Positions 1 to 8,523 of a stretch of DNA of 64,000 nucleotides are shown piece after piece. Every line of letters begins with the position of its first letter. Within the stretch, counting starts at the first letter, position 1. Origin of the DNA: Micromonospora craniellae (GTDB lineage: Bacteria > Actinomycetota > Actinomycetes > Mycobacteriales > Micromonosporaceae). A program made the translations under genes and the position numbers. The stretch spans positions 6,572,001-6,636,000 of the forward strand of contig NZ_CP061725.1 in the NCBI RefSeq assembly GCF_014764405.1, read 5' to 3'. A model generated the notes under the pieces. That model did no database searches, had not been told where the DNA came from, and saw only the letters and a list, made by a program, of their open reading frames with translations.

Positions 1-1322
1 AGGTAGGAGGCGTGCACGGTGCCGGACACGACGCCGTCGGGCACCGGTGCGGCGATGCCGTGCGCAGCGGACGGGCGGGGCCGGAACCGCCAGGCGGGCG
101 TGCTGTCGGGATCGGCGTCGACGCGGGTGCGGTGGAACTCGTGGCCGGTGACCTGCTGGTCGACGTCGGCGAGCACGCTGTCCGTGGCGGCCCGCGCGTC
201 CCGGTAGCCCAACGTCAGCCGGTCGGTCATCCGGGCACGCACCGGCAGGACCCCGGTCATCGGCGCGCCGTCGAGGTCGCGGGCCAGATAGAGCAGCCCG
301 GCGCACTCGGCGACGGTCGGGACGCCACGCGTGGCGGCGTCGGCCACCGCCCGGCGCAGAGGTGCGTTGTCGGTCAGGCCGGCGGCGTACACCTCGGGGA
401 AGCCGCCGCCGAGGTACAGGCCGGTGGTCTGCTCGGGCAGCGTCGGGTCGTGCAGCGGGTCGACCGGGGTCAGCCGCAGGCCGGCCGCCGCGAGTAGTTC
501 GTCGGTCTCGGCGTACCGGAAGGTGAAGGCCGGTCCGGACGCGACCGCGACGGTCCCGTCCACGGTGAGACCGGACAGTTCGGCCACCGGGTTCCAGGCC
601 GGGCCGGGCAGCGCGGGTGCCCGGCGGGCCACCGCGACCACCTGGTCGAGGTCGACACCGGCGGCGACGTGGGCGGCGAGAGCGTCGACGGTACGCGCGG
701 CGGCGGCGGCCCGCTCGGCGGCCGGCACCAGGCCGAGGTGCCGGCTCGGGGTGTCCAGGGTCGCGTCCCGGCGCAGCGCCCCCAGCACCGGCACACCGGT
801 GACGGCCAGCGCGTCGCGGATCTCGGCCTCGTGGGTCACCGAGCCGACCTTGTTGAGGACCACCCCGGCGACGGTGAGCTGCGGGTCGAACGTGGCGAAG
901 CCGTGCACCAGCGCGGCGATGCTGCGCGAGGCGCCGGAGACATCCACGACGAGCAGCACCGGGGTGCGGGTCAGCCGCGCCACGTGGGCGGTGGAGGCGA
1001 ACCCGGCCCGGCCGACCGCGCCGTCGAGCAGACCCATCACGCCCTCGACGATCGCGATGTCGGCGGGTGCCCCGACGGTGGCGCCGTGCCGCAGCAGCGG
1101 CAGGATCCGCTGCTCGCCCTGGAGGAACGGGTCGAGGTTGCGACCTCGGCGGCCGGTGGCCAGTTCGTGGTAGCCGGGGTCGATGTAGTCCGGGCCGACC
1201 TTGTGGCCGCTGACGGTCAGGCCACGCCGCCGCAGCGCCGCCATCAGGCCGGTGGCCACCGTCGTCTTGCCCTGCCCGGAGGCAGGGGCGGCGACGATCA
1301 GCCGGGGCGGGAGGCTCACCAT
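1..1322 (-). CDS. cobB: Cobyrinate a,c-diamide synthase, 3' end cut by window
   Basis: ATP- and glutamine-dependent amidation of the a and c side chains of the corrin ring (hydrogenobyrinate in the aerobic route). The reverse strand reads MVSLPPRLIVAAPASGQGKTT near the start, a P-loop of the CobB/CbiA type, then DIAIVEGVMGLLDG. Further on, GLYLGGGFPEVYA and TVAECAGLLYLA give the glutamine-amidotransferase half with its nucleophile Cys. About 440 codons are visible; the C-terminal few tens lie left of base 1. The start overlaps the cobO stop as ATGGTGA, so either ATG at 1322 or GTG at 1319 is possible; the GTG gives the common 4-nt GTGA overlap. It is third in the riboswitch-controlled chelatase-cobO-cobB operon. 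The family assignment is secure; cobB versus cbiA naming follows the aerobic neighbours. Confidence 0.93.
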   Translation of the reverse strand, partial: MVSLPPRLIVAAPASGQGKTTVATGLMAALRRRGLTVSGHKVGPDYIDPGYHELATGRRGRNLDPFLQGEQRILPLLRHGATVGAPADIAIVEGVMGLLDGAVGRAGFASTAHVARLTRTPVLLVVDVSGASRSIAALVHGFATFDPQLTVAGVVLNKVGSVTHEAEIRDALAVTGVPVLGALRRDATLDTPSRHLGLVPAAERAAAAARTVDALAAHVAAGVDLDQVVAVARRAPALPGPAWNPVAELSGLTVDGTVAVASGPAFTFRYAETDELLAAAGLRLTPVDPLHDPTLPEQTTGLYLGGGFPEVYAAGLTDNAPLRRAVADAATRGVPTVAECAGLLYLARDLDGAPMTGVLPVRARMTDRLTLGYRDARAATDSVLADVDQQVTGHEFHRTRVDADPDSTPAWRFRPRPSAAHGIAAPVPDGVVSGTVHASY

Positions 1323-1930
1323 TCGATGCCCCGCTGCCCCTTCTGACCGGAGTCCATCGGATGTTTGATCTTGGTCATCTCGGTGACCAGGTCCGCCGCG
1401 TCCACCAGCCGGGGGTCGGCGTCCCGCCCGGTGACCACCACGTGCTGGTGGCCGGGGCGCTGCCGCAGCGTCTGCACCACCTCGTCGACGTCCACCCACC
1501 CCCACTTCATCGGGTAGGTGAACTCGTCGAGCACGTACAGGTCGTGGGCAGAGGTGGCGAGCCGACGCTTGATCTCCGCCCAGCCCTCCGCAGCCTGCGC
1601 CGCGTGGTCGCTCTCGGTGCCCTGGGTACGGCTCCAACTCCAGCCGGCACCCATCTTGTACCAGGAGACCGGGCCACCCTGGCCGGTCTGCTCGTGCACC
1701 GTACCGAGGGCGCGCAGCGCGTGTTCCTCGCCGACGGTCCACTTGGCGCTCTTGACGAACTGGAACACCGCGATCGACCAGCCCTGGTTCCAGCCGCGCA
1801 GGGTGAGCCCGAAGGCGGCGGTGGACTTGCCCTTCGACGGTCCGGTGTGGACCATCAGCAGCGGCCGGTTCCGGCGTTGCCGGGTGGTCAGCCCGTCGTC
1901 CGGAACGGTGACCGGTTGGCCCTGTGGCAT
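1316..1930 (-). CDS. cobO: Cob(I)yrinic acid a,c-diamide adenosyltransferase (CobO/BtuR type)
   Basis: Transfers the 5'-deoxyadenosyl group of ATP to cob(I)yrinic acid a,c-diamide, giving the adenosylated corrinoid. The 204-residue length is normal for the family. The P-loop GPSKGKSTAAFGLTLRG lies near residues 32-48, followed by VGEEHAL and the family segment DLYVLDEFTYPMKWGW near residue 130. The start codon touches the upstream chelatase stop (TGATG) and the end overlaps cobB by a few bases, so the three genes are translationally coupled. Expression should follow the cobalamin riboswitch at 4045-4200. Confidence 0.95.
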   Translation of the reverse strand: MPQGQPVTVPDDGLTTRQRRNRPLLMVHTGPSKGKSTAAFGLTLRGWNQGWSIAVFQFVKSAKWTVGEEHALRALGTVHEQTGQGGPVSWYKMGAGWSWSRTQGTESDHAAQAAEGWAEIKRRLATSAHDLYVLDEFTYPMKWGWVDVDEVVQTLRQRPGHQHVVVTGRDADPRLVDAADLVTEMTKIKHPMDSGQKGQRGIEW

Positions 1931-3981
1931 CAGGCGGCGCCCCTGGCGGTACGGACGGCGGTGTGGGCGCGCACCGCGTCGGTGAGCGCGTCGGCGGCGA
2001 CGCCCTCCAGCGGCAGGTACTGCCCGCCGAGCGTGGTGGCCAGGTCGGCGGCGAGTCGCATGCGTACCCGGCCCTGCTCGCAGTCGACGACCACGGCGCT
2101 GGTGCCGGCGGCGGCCAGCAGCCGGGCCGCGTGCCGGGCCCGGGCCACGGCGTCCGGGCCGGTGGTGGCGCGACCGTCGGTGACGAGCACCAGCAGCGGA
2201 CGCCGTCGCGGGTCGCGGATCCGTTCCACGCGCAGCACCTCACGGGCGCGCAGCAGCCCCTCCGCCAGCGGGGTGCGTCCCCCGGTCGGCAGCGTGGCCA
2301 GCCGGGCGGCGGCCACCTCCACGCTGGCGGTGGGCGGCAGGGACACCTCGGCGTCGGTGGCGCGGAAGGTCACCAGGCCGACTTTGTCCCGGCGCTGGTA
2401 GGCGTCGAGCAGCAGGGACAGCACCGCGGCCTTGACCGCGCCGACCCGCTGGCGGGCGCCCATCGAGCCGGAGGCGTCCAGGCAGAACAGGATCAGGTTG
2501 CCCTCGCGGCCCTGCCGCACGGGCAGCCGCACGTCGCCGGGGTGGACCAGGATGCCGGGGCCCTGGCGGCCCCGGGCCCGCTGGTGCGGTGCGGCAGCGT
2601 GCAGCGTGGCCACCAGGTGGGGCCGTCCGGTCGTCGGCCCGTCCGGACGCCGGGCGCCGACGGTGCGGCCGGTGGTGGTGCGGGCCGGCGAGCGGCGGCC
2701 GGCGACGCCGAGGCCGCTGCCGGGGACCTGTAACAGCCGGGCCCGGTACGGCGCGCCGGCCGGCACCGGTGCGGGTACGGTCCGTTCGCCCTCGGTGCCC
2801 GGGGCGGGCGGGGCGTCCGGACGGGAGCGGTACGGGCGCTCGTCGGCGGATTCACCCTCGGGGTCGCCCGGGCCGCCGCCGTCGGGCGGGCCGTCCGGGT
2901 CGTCCGGGCCCGGTGGCCCGTCCGTGGGCGGATCCGGTTCGTCCTCGGGCGGCCCGGGCTCGTCCAGCCCGGCGTCGTGCAGCGCCCGGTCGAGGTCGGC
3001 GGCGTCCTGCTGGGGCGGGTCGAAGGGGTTGCGGCGGCGGCGGTGCGGCAGGGCCAGCCGGGCGGCGACCCGGACGTCGCCGACGCTCACCTCGGTGCGC
3101 CCGCACCAGGCCGCGTGGGCGATGGCGGTCCGCGCGATGACCAGGTCCGCGCGCATCCCGTCGACCTCGGCGGCGGCGCAGAGGGCGGCGATGCGGGCCA
3201 CTGTCGCGTCGTCGAGGCGTACCGACGGCAGCAGGGTCCGGGCCCGGGCGACCTGTGCGCCCAGCGCCGCGTCGGCGTCGGCGTAGCGGGCGGCGAAACC
3301 GTCCGGGTCGGCCTCGTACGCCAGCCGTCGGCGCATCACCTCGGCCCGTACCTGCGGGTCCCGGCTGGCGGCGACCTCGACGGTCAGGCCGAAGCGGTCC
3401 AGCAACTGCGGCCGCAGTTCCCCCTCCTCGGGGTTCATGGTGCCCACCAGCACGAACCGGGCCGCGTGGGTCACCGAGACACCGTCGCGCTCCACCGTGG
3501 CGCGGCCCATCGCCGCCGCGTCGAGCAGCACGTCCACCAGGTGGTCGTGCAGCAGGTTGACCTCGTCGACGTAGAGCAGGCCACGGTGCGCGGCGGCCAG
3601 CAGACCCGGGTCGTACGCGGTGACGCCCTCCCGCAGCGCCCGTTCCAGGTGCAGCGCGCCGAGCAGACGGTCCTCACCGGCACCGACCGGCAGCTCCACC
3701 AGGCGGGCCGGACGGGTACGGGCCGGTGGGTCGGCCGGGTGCGGCCCATCCGGGCAGTCCGGGTCGGGTGCCGTCGGGTCGCAGGAGAAGCGGCAGTCGG
3801 TCACCACCTCGACCGGCGGCAGGAACGCGGTCAGGGCCCGCACGGCGGTGGATTTAGCGGTGCCCTTCTCGCCCCGGACCAGCACACCGCCGATCGCCGG
3901 GGAGACCGCACACAGGTTCAGCGCCAACGCCATGTCGTCCATGCCGACGACGGCGGAGAAGGGGTACGACCGCACGGCCAC
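1930..3981 (-). CDS. Putative cobaltochelatase subunit, fused AAA+ and VWA (BchI-BchD/ChlID-like)
   Basis: ATPase component of a metal chelatase that would work with a CobN-type large subunit (not in this window) to insert cobalt into the corrin. The N-terminal AAA+ domain has Walker A RGEKGTAKST near residue 40 and Walker B GLLYVDEVNLL. A long Pro/Asp/Gly-rich linker follows (around residues 330-420). The C-terminal von Willebrand A domain has the MIDAS motif LDASGSMG. An in-frame ATG lies at 4011, but GTG at 3981 follows GAGGTGAAAGG at good spacing and begins VAVRSYPFSAVVG, the usual family N-terminus, so it is preferred (683 aa). First gene of the operon, directly behind a cobalamin riboswitch. 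Mg-chelatase is the alternative, but cobO and cobB downstream favour cobalt. Confidence 0.88.
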   Translation of the reverse strand: MAVRSYPFSAVVGMDDMALALNLCAVSPAIGGVLVRGEKGTAKSTAVRALTAFLPPVEVVTDCRFSCDPTAPDPDCPDGPHPADPPARTRPARLVELPVGAGEDRLLGALHLERALREGVTAYDPGLLAAAHRGLLYVDEVNLLHDHLVDVLLDAAAMGRATVERDGVSVTHAARFVLVGTMNPEEGELRPQLLDRFGLTVEVAASRDPQVRAEVMRRRLAYEADPDGFAARYADADAALGAQVARARTLLPSVRLDDATVARIAALCAAAEVDGMRADLVIARTAIAHAAWCGRTEVSVGDVRVAARLALPHRRRRNPFDPPQQDAADLDRALHDAGLDEPGPPEDEPDPPTDGPPGPDDPDGPPDGGGPGDPEGESADERPYRSRPDAPPAPGTEGERTVPAPVPAGAPYRARLLQVPGSGLGVAGRRSPARTTTGRTVGARRPDGPTTGRPHLVATLHAAAPHQRARGRQGPGILVHPGDVRLPVRQGREGNLILFCLDASGSMGARQRVGAVKAAVLSLLLDAYQRRDKVGLVTFRATDAEVSLPPTASVEVAAARLATLPTGGRTPLAEGLLRAREVLRVERIRDPRRRPLLVLVTDGRATTGPDAVARARHAARLLAAAGTSAVVVDCEQGRVRMRLAADLATTLGGQYLPLEGVAADALTDAVRAHTAVRTARGAA

Positions 3982-4044
3982 ACCTTTCACCTCGCGTGGG
4001 TCCTCGCCCACGGCCGGTCACCGAACCGCGCCGACGCACGGGCG

Positions 4045-4200
4045 ACGCGGTACGACGCAGCGGGTGTCTGGCTCCCGGCTGCCGGCGCGGGGCCGGTGGC
4101 CGGTCACAGTGGCGGGACCGCCCCGGAGTCGCCGGCCCCACTCGGACCGGCCCACCGGTGTTCCCCACCGAGCCGTCGCCGCCGATGATGTCACACCGAC
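4045..4200 (-). promoter_or_regulatory. Cobalamin riboswitch upstream of the chelatase-cobO-cobB operon
   Basis: Read on the reverse strand, the leader has the order typical of AdoCbl riboswitches: GGGGAACACCGGTGGG (4152-4167), GTCCGAGTGGGG, the conserved GCCACTGTGAC (4104-4114), and AGCCGGGAGCCAGACACC (4063-4080). It lies about 65 nt ahead of the preferred chelatase start. By known mechanism, bound adenosylcobalamin should repress the operon, probably by masking the ribosome binding site. The rightward cobLMF genes are on the other strand and are not covered by it. Confidence 0.9.
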
Positions 4201-4246
4201 CCCCGGGGCGGCAGGGTCGCGCAGTGCTGGACTACCGTTGCGCCGC

Positions 4247-5473
4247 GTGAGGTCCATGACACCCGACGAACCGGTCGCCGTGGTCGGCGTCGGCGCGGAC
4301 GGCTGGGCGGGGCTCGGCGAGCGCGGACGCGACGCGGTGCGGCAGGCAGAGGTCGTGCTGGGCGGCCAGCGGCACCTGGACCTGCTGCCGGACAGCGTGC
4401 CGGCGCAGCGGGTCGCCTGGCCGACGCCGCTGCTGCCCGCCCTGCCCGACCTGCTCGCGACGCACGCCGACCGGCGGATCTGCGTGCTCGCCAGCGGCGA
4501 CCCGATGTGGTTCGGCATCGGCACACACCTGGTCCGGCTGCTCGGCGCCGACCGGGTCCGCGTGGTCAGCCACCCCTCCTCGATCGCGTTGGCGTGCGCG
4601 CGGATGGGCTGGCCGGTGGAGCGGGTCACCGTGCGCAGCGCGGTCGGCCGCGACCTGGACGAGGTCCGCCGTGACCTCGCCCCGGGCCGGCTGCTGCTGG
4701 TGCTCAGCACCGACGCCGCCACGCCCGCCGCGCTGGCCCGGCTGCTCACCGACGCGGGGTACGGCGACAGCGAGCTGACCGTCCTGGCCGCGCTCGGCGC
4801 CGACACCGAGCACCGGGTCGACGGACTCGCCGAGAAGTGGACCGCCCCGCCCGGCGATCCGCTGAACGTGGTCGCGGTGCGGGTCGCCGCCGTGTCCGGC
4901 GCCCGGGTGCTGCCCACGGTGCCCGGACTGCCGGACGACGCCTTCGCGCACGACGGCGCGCTGACCAAACGGGAGGCCCGCGCGCTGGCCCTGTCCCGGC
5001 TCGGTCCCACCTGCGACGACCTGCTGTGGGACGTCGGCGCCGGCAACGGCAGCGTGGCCGTCGAGTGGCTGCGCAGCGATCCCAGCACGTCGGCGGTGGC
5101 GGTGGAGAGCCGCGACGACCGGGCCGACCGGATCGTCGCCAACGCCCGGGACCTCGGCGTACCCCGATTGCGGGTGGTCCGGGGAAAGGCGCCGCAGGCC
5201 CTCGTGGCGTTGCCCGCACCCGACGCGGTGTTCGTCGGCGGCGGGCTGACCGCACCGGGGGTGTTCGACGCGGTCTGGGCCGCGCTGCGCCCCGGCGGGC
5301 GGCTCGTCGCCCACGCGGTCACCCTCGAAGGCGAGCGCGAACTCACCGAACAGATGGCCCGGCGCGGTGGGGACCTGACCCGATTGTCGATCGAACGTGC
5401 CGCGCCGCTGGGCGGTTTCACCGGGTGGGAACCCGCCCGCGCGCTGGTGCAGTGGGCGGTGAGCAAGCCATGA
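4247..5473 (+). CDS. cobL: Precorrin-6Y C5,15-methyltransferase (decarboxylating), CbiE-CbiT fusion
   Basis: Methylates precorrin-6Y at C5 and C15 and removes the C12 acetate carboxyl, giving precorrin-8. The N-terminal CbiE half (about residues 5-205) starts VAVVGVGADGWAGLGERG and contains the VLASGDPMWFGIG segment of tetrapyrrole methylases. The C-terminal CbiT half has the Rossmann SAM motif LLWDVGAGNGSVAVEW near residue 262. The 408-residue length fits CobL. GTG 4247 sits 8 nt behind TACCGT (4233-4238), consistent with a leaderless message; ATG 4256 is the alternative start. It overlaps cobM by 4 nt (ATGA). The open frame continues upstream to 3620, but that part lies over the opposite-strand gene and riboswitch and is not expected to be translated. 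Confidence 0.93.
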   Translation: MRSMTPDEPVAVVGVGADGWAGLGERGRDAVRQAEVVLGGQRHLDLLPDSVPAQRVAWPTPLLPALPDLLATHADRRICVLASGDPMWFGIGTHLVRLLGADRVRVVSHPSSIALACARMGWPVERVTVRSAVGRDLDEVRRDLAPGRLLLVLSTDAATPAALARLLTDAGYGDSELTVLAALGADTEHRVDGLAEKWTAPPGDPLNVVAVRVAAVSGARVLPTVPGLPDDAFAHDGALTKREARALALSRLGPTCDDLLWDVGAGNGSVAVEWLRSDPSTSAVAVESRDDRADRIVANARDLGVPRLRVVRGKAPQALVALPAPDAVFVGGGLTAPGVFDAVWAALRPGGRLVAHAVTLEGERELTEQMARRGGDLTRLSIERAAPLGGFTGWEPARALVQWAVSKP

Positions 5474-6240
5474 CGGTTCACTTCATCGGCGCCGGACCGG
5501 GTGCCGCCGACCTGATCACCGTACGCGGGCAGCGCATCCTGTCCCGCGCCCAGGTCTGCCTGTACGCCGGCAGCCTGGTCCCCGCCGACCTGCTCGCCAC
5601 CTGCCCGCCCGATGCACGGCTGGTCGACACCGCCGAGCTGACACTGGACGAGATCGTCGCGGCGATGACCGAGGCGCACCGCGCCGGCCACGACGTCGCC
5701 CGCCTCTGCTCCGGCGACCCGGCCGTGTTCAGTGCGGTCGCCGAGCAGGCCCGTCGGCTGGACGCGGCCGGTGTGCCGTACGAGATCGTGCCGGGCGTGC
5801 CGTCGTACGCAGCGGCGGCGGCCACGTTGCGTCGTGAGCTGACCGTGCCGACCGTCGGGCAGACGGTGATCCTCACCCGTACCCAGGCCCGGTCGACGCC
5901 GATGCCGCCCGGGGAGACCCTGGCCGAGCTGGGGCGCAGCCGCGCCACCCTGGTCCTGCACCTGGCGGTGGCGCGGACCCGGCAGATCGCCGGGGAACTG
6001 GTCGGGCACTACGGGGCGGACTGCCCCGTGGCCGTGGTCGCCAACGCCAGCCGACCCGACGAGATCGTGCTGCGCGGCACCCTGGCCGACATCGCCGATC
6101 AGGTGGAGGCGCACGGGATCCGCCGGACCGCGGTGGTCATCGTCGGTGCCGCGCTGGCCGCCGACTCCTTTCCAGACAGTTACCTCTACTCCCCCGGCCG
6201 GGACCGCAGCGCCAAGCGTCCGACCGGGTCGACGGGGTGA
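5470..6240 (+). CDS. cobM: Precorrin-4 C11-methyltransferase
   Basis: SAM-dependent methylation of precorrin-4 at C11, giving precorrin-5. The 256-residue protein starts MTVHFIGAGPGAADLITVRG, the SAM/tetrapyrrole-methylase N-terminus. It continues with VCLYAGSLVP and the active-site segment VARLCSGDPAVFSAVAEQ near residue 80. The start forms an ATGA overlap with cobL and the end a GTGA overlap with cobF, so the three genes form one tightly coupled unit. Confidence 0.94.
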   Translation: MTVHFIGAGPGAADLITVRGQRILSRAQVCLYAGSLVPADLLATCPPDARLVDTAELTLDEIVAAMTEAHRAGHDVARLCSGDPAVFSAVAEQARRLDAAGVPYEIVPGVPSYAAAAATLRRELTVPTVGQTVILTRTQARSTPMPPGETLAELGRSRATLVLHLAVARTRQIAGELVGHYGADCPVAVVANASRPDEIVLRGTLADIADQVEAHGIRRTAVVIVGAALAADSFPDSYLYSPGRDRSAKRPTGSTG

Positions 6241-7016
6241 GCGCGGTGCGCACGATCCTGGTGATCGGTGTCGGTGCGGGCGACCCGGGCCAGCTCACCC
6301 TGGCCGCGGCCGAGGCGATGCGCCGGACCGACGTGTTCTTCCTGCTGGACAAGGGCGCGGAGAAGCACGACCTGATCGCGTTGCGGCAGGAGCTGCTGGC
6401 CCGTTTCGCCCGGCCGGAGCACCGGGTGGTCGAGGTACGCGACCCGGACCGGGACCGGAGGGCCGACGGGTACGTCACGGCGGTGGACCAGTGGCGACGG
6501 CGCCGCGCCGACCTGCTGGAGGAGGCCGTCGCCGAGCACCTGCCCGACGGGGGCTGCGGCGCGTTCCTGGTGTGGGGCGACCCGGCTCTCTACGACAGCA
6601 CGCTGGCGGTGCTGGAGGAGATCCGGGCGCGCGGGCGGGTCGCGCTGGAGCACTCGGTGATCCCCGGGGTCAGCAGCGTGGCGACGCTGGCCGCGCGGCA
6701 CCGCATCGGGCTCAACCGGGTGGGCCGGGCGTTCCTGGTCACCACCGGCCGACGGCTGGCCGAGCGGTTGCCCCGGGACGTCGACGACATCGTGGTGATG
6801 CTCGACGCGAACTGCTCCTTCACCCACTACCTGGACGAGGACCTGGACATCTTCTGGGGCGCCTACCTGGGCACCGCCGACGAGATCCTCATCGCCGGCC
6901 GGTTGTCGGAGGTGGCGGAGCGGATCGTGAGCACCCGCCGGGAGGCTCGCGGCCGCAAGGGCTGGATCATGGACACGTACCTGCTGCGCCGCCGGGACCC
7001 GGCCGACAAGGGGTGA
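6237..7016 (+). CDS. cobF: Precorrin-6A synthase (deacetylating)
   Basis: C1 methylation of precorrin-5 with loss of acetate, a step specific to the aerobic cobalamin route; its presence identifies the pathway as the oxygen-dependent one. The 259-residue protein has ILVIGVGAGDPGQLTL at the N-terminus, CGAFLVWGDPALYDST near residue 100 and GVSSVATLAARHRIGLN, all in the CobF order. It starts with GTG inside a GTGA overlap with the cobM stop. Last gene of cobLMF, followed by a hairpin at 7057-7089. Confidence 0.93.
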   Translation: MSAVRTILVIGVGAGDPGQLTLAAAEAMRRTDVFFLLDKGAEKHDLIALRQELLARFARPEHRVVEVRDPDRDRRADGYVTAVDQWRRRRADLLEEAVAEHLPDGGCGAFLVWGDPALYDSTLAVLEEIRARGRVALEHSVIPGVSSVATLAARHRIGLNRVGRAFLVTTGRRLAERLPRDVDDIVVMLDANCSFTHYLDEDLDIFWGAYLGTADEILIAGRLSEVAERIVSTRREARGRKGWIMDTYLLRRRDPADKG

Positions 7017-7056
7017 CCAGGCGGGCGACTCTCCTGTCCGCGTCGCGGGAGAAACG

Positions 7057-7089
7057 GACGGGGTGCCGGCGGTCAGCCGACACCCCGTC
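7057..7089. terminator. Bidirectional hairpin between cobF and the GH11 xylanase gene
   Basis: GACGGGGTG (7057-7065) pairs perfectly with CACCCCGTC (7081-7089); inner CGGC/GCCG pairs extend the stem. It lies 40 nt past the cobF stop and 14 nt past the convergent xylanase stop, so it can end transcription from both sides. There is no clear U tract, as is usual in high-GC actinobacteria. Confidence 0.7.
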
Positions 7090-7102
7090 ACGGTCGATCA
7101 CG

Positions 7103-8107
7103 TCAACTCGCGGAGCAACTCGCGGTCGGCGTGGTGTTGTTGCCGTTCTTGTAGAGCGTGATGCCGAAGTTGTTGCCGTTGCCGTTCGGCCGGGCGGTGA
7201 GCGTGCCGCTGGAGCCGCTGATCGAGGCGTTCCAGCTGTTCTGCAGGCTCTGGCTGCCGTTGGTACGGATGGAGACCGTCCAGTTGTTGCTGCCGCTGAC
7301 CGAGAGGTTCACGTTGAACCGGTCGCTCCACTCGTCGGCGCGGCTCACGCTGACCGAGCAGCCGCCGCTGCCGGGCGGCGGGTTGGTGGGCGGCGGGTTG
7401 GTGCTGCCCCCGCTGTTCACCGTGATGTTGGAGCTGCCGCTGCTCTGGTACCCCTCGGTGGCCATGATCTGGTAGTAGTGGTTGCCCAGGTTCATGCCCC
7501 GGCTGGCCCACGCGTCGAAGTGGTTGCCGGTGGTGATGGTGCCGCCCACCCGCTTCGACGTCCGGACGCTCCAGTACTGGTAGAAGGTCGCGGTGCCGTC
7601 GATGGAGGGCTGGTTGACCCGCTGGGTGCGGTAGATGTCGTACGTGCCGCCGTCGGTGTTGACCGTGCCCATGGAGTTCGCGCCGGGCGGCCGCCAACTG
7701 CCCCAGCTGTCCACGATGTAGTACTCGACCAGCGGGCTGCGGGTCCAGCCGTACAGGGTCAGGTACGAGTTGCCGTTCGGGTTGAAGGTGCCCGAGTAGC
7801 TCACGTTGCGCCGCGTACCCGGGTTCCAGCCCTTGCCGGCGACGAAGTTGTTGACGTTGCTCCACTGGGTGCTGTACTGGCCGCCGTTCCCCATCGTCAT
7901 GGAGACGTTGCCGCTGTCCTTCCAGAACGAGAAGAAGAACCCGCTGTGGTTCCCCTCCTGGTTTGACGTCACGGTCTGGGCGTGGGCGGGACCGGTCGTG
8001 ATCGCCACGGTTCCGGTCGTGATCAGTGCCACGGCGCAGGCCGCGCCGATGAGCGACCGGAGGCGACCGGGTCTGCGGCGTCTCGGTGGGACGAGGCCGT
8101 CGGACAT
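7103..8107 (-). CDS. Secreted GH11 endo-1,4-beta-xylanase with CBM2-type module
   Basis: Extracellular endo-xylanase of 334 residues. ATG 8107 follows AGGAGGAAGCA at good spacing; upstream in-frame starts lack such a site. A twin-Arg-like basic N-terminus (RRRRPGRLRS), a hydrophobic stretch and PAHAQ give a signal peptide cleaved near residue 44. The GH11 domain (about 45-235) has the nucleophile Glu in SPLVEYYIVDSWG and the acid/base Glu in YYQIMATEGYQSSG. A Pro-rich linker (NPPPTNPPPGSGG) leads to a C-terminal CBM2-like module beginning CSVSVSRADEWSDRFN with paired end cysteines. It is monocistronic, with a shared xylanase element about 225 nt upstream of the start. Family assignment is firm; the binding module could favour cellulose or xylan. 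Confidence 0.95.
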   Translation of the reverse strand: MSDGLVPPRRRRPGRLRSLIGAACAVALITTGTVAITTGPAHAQTVTSNQEGNHSGFFFSFWKDSGNVSMTMGNGGQYSTQWSNVNNFVAGKGWNPGTRRNVSYSGTFNPNGNSYLTLYGWTRSPLVEYYIVDSWGSWRPPGANSMGTVNTDGGTYDIYRTQRVNQPSIDGTATFYQYWSVRTSKRVGGTITTGNHFDAWASRGMNLGNHYYQIMATEGYQSSGSSNITVNSGGSTNPPPTNPPPGSGGCSVSVSRADEWSDRFNVNLSVSGSNNWTVSIRTNGSQSLQNSWNASISGSSGTLTARPNGNGNNFGITLYKNGNNTTPTASCSAS

Positions 8108-8523
8108 TGCTTCCTCCTCGGGACGGCTGGCCGAAGGCCAGCAGTGCGCTACGCGCCGGCGTGGTCTCGGCGACCCGGGCGACCGCCGTCGACGGTCGGC
8201 GTCGTATCGCGTTCGGTGGTGGTGGCGCACCGGCCACACGGTGACCGGCGGAACTGGTGGTGAGGTCGACGATGATTGAGTCGCGTCGATGGCCATCAGT
8301 ATTGGCCGGTCGCCTGGAGGCGTCAACAACTTCCGGAAACACTTCCGACATCTTCGGCCAGCCAGCGCACCCGTCTACAGCAGTGTTCATCCTGTTCAGC
8401 GCCGACAGCAGCGCCTCGCTTCAGAAGGTATCCACCGCAACTATCGGTACCGACCGGGGAGGCCCCAGCCTCCGTCTGCGGAAATTCCAGAGGCTTTCCG
8501 GTCAGCGACGGGCGAACGACCGG
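8108..8523. other. Intergenic leader of the GH11 xylanase gene (no gene seen)
   Basis: No convincing coding sequence. It holds the palindromic element at 8328-8340 and the promoter region of the leftward xylanase gene. The AfsR-like gene ends at 8524 and reads into this stretch from the right. I see no obvious hairpin terminator between them. Confidence 0.6.
8328..8340 (-). promoter_or_regulatory. Palindromic element GTTTCCGGAAGTT, xylanase copy 1
   Basis: On the strand of the GH11 gene the bases read GTTTCCGGAAGTT with core TTCCGGAA, about 225 nt before the start codon. The identical 13-mer stands on the coding strand ahead of the GH10 xylanase (13856-13868). A shared operator for a xylan-responsive regulator is inferred; the regulator is unknown. 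Confidence 0.6.

Noticed and set aside
3620..4246. Long open frame upstream of and in frame with cobL, which would add about 200 residues.
   Set aside because: It lies antisense to the chelatase gene and riboswitch, has no family features, and the CbiE fold is complete from residue 5 of the shorter start.
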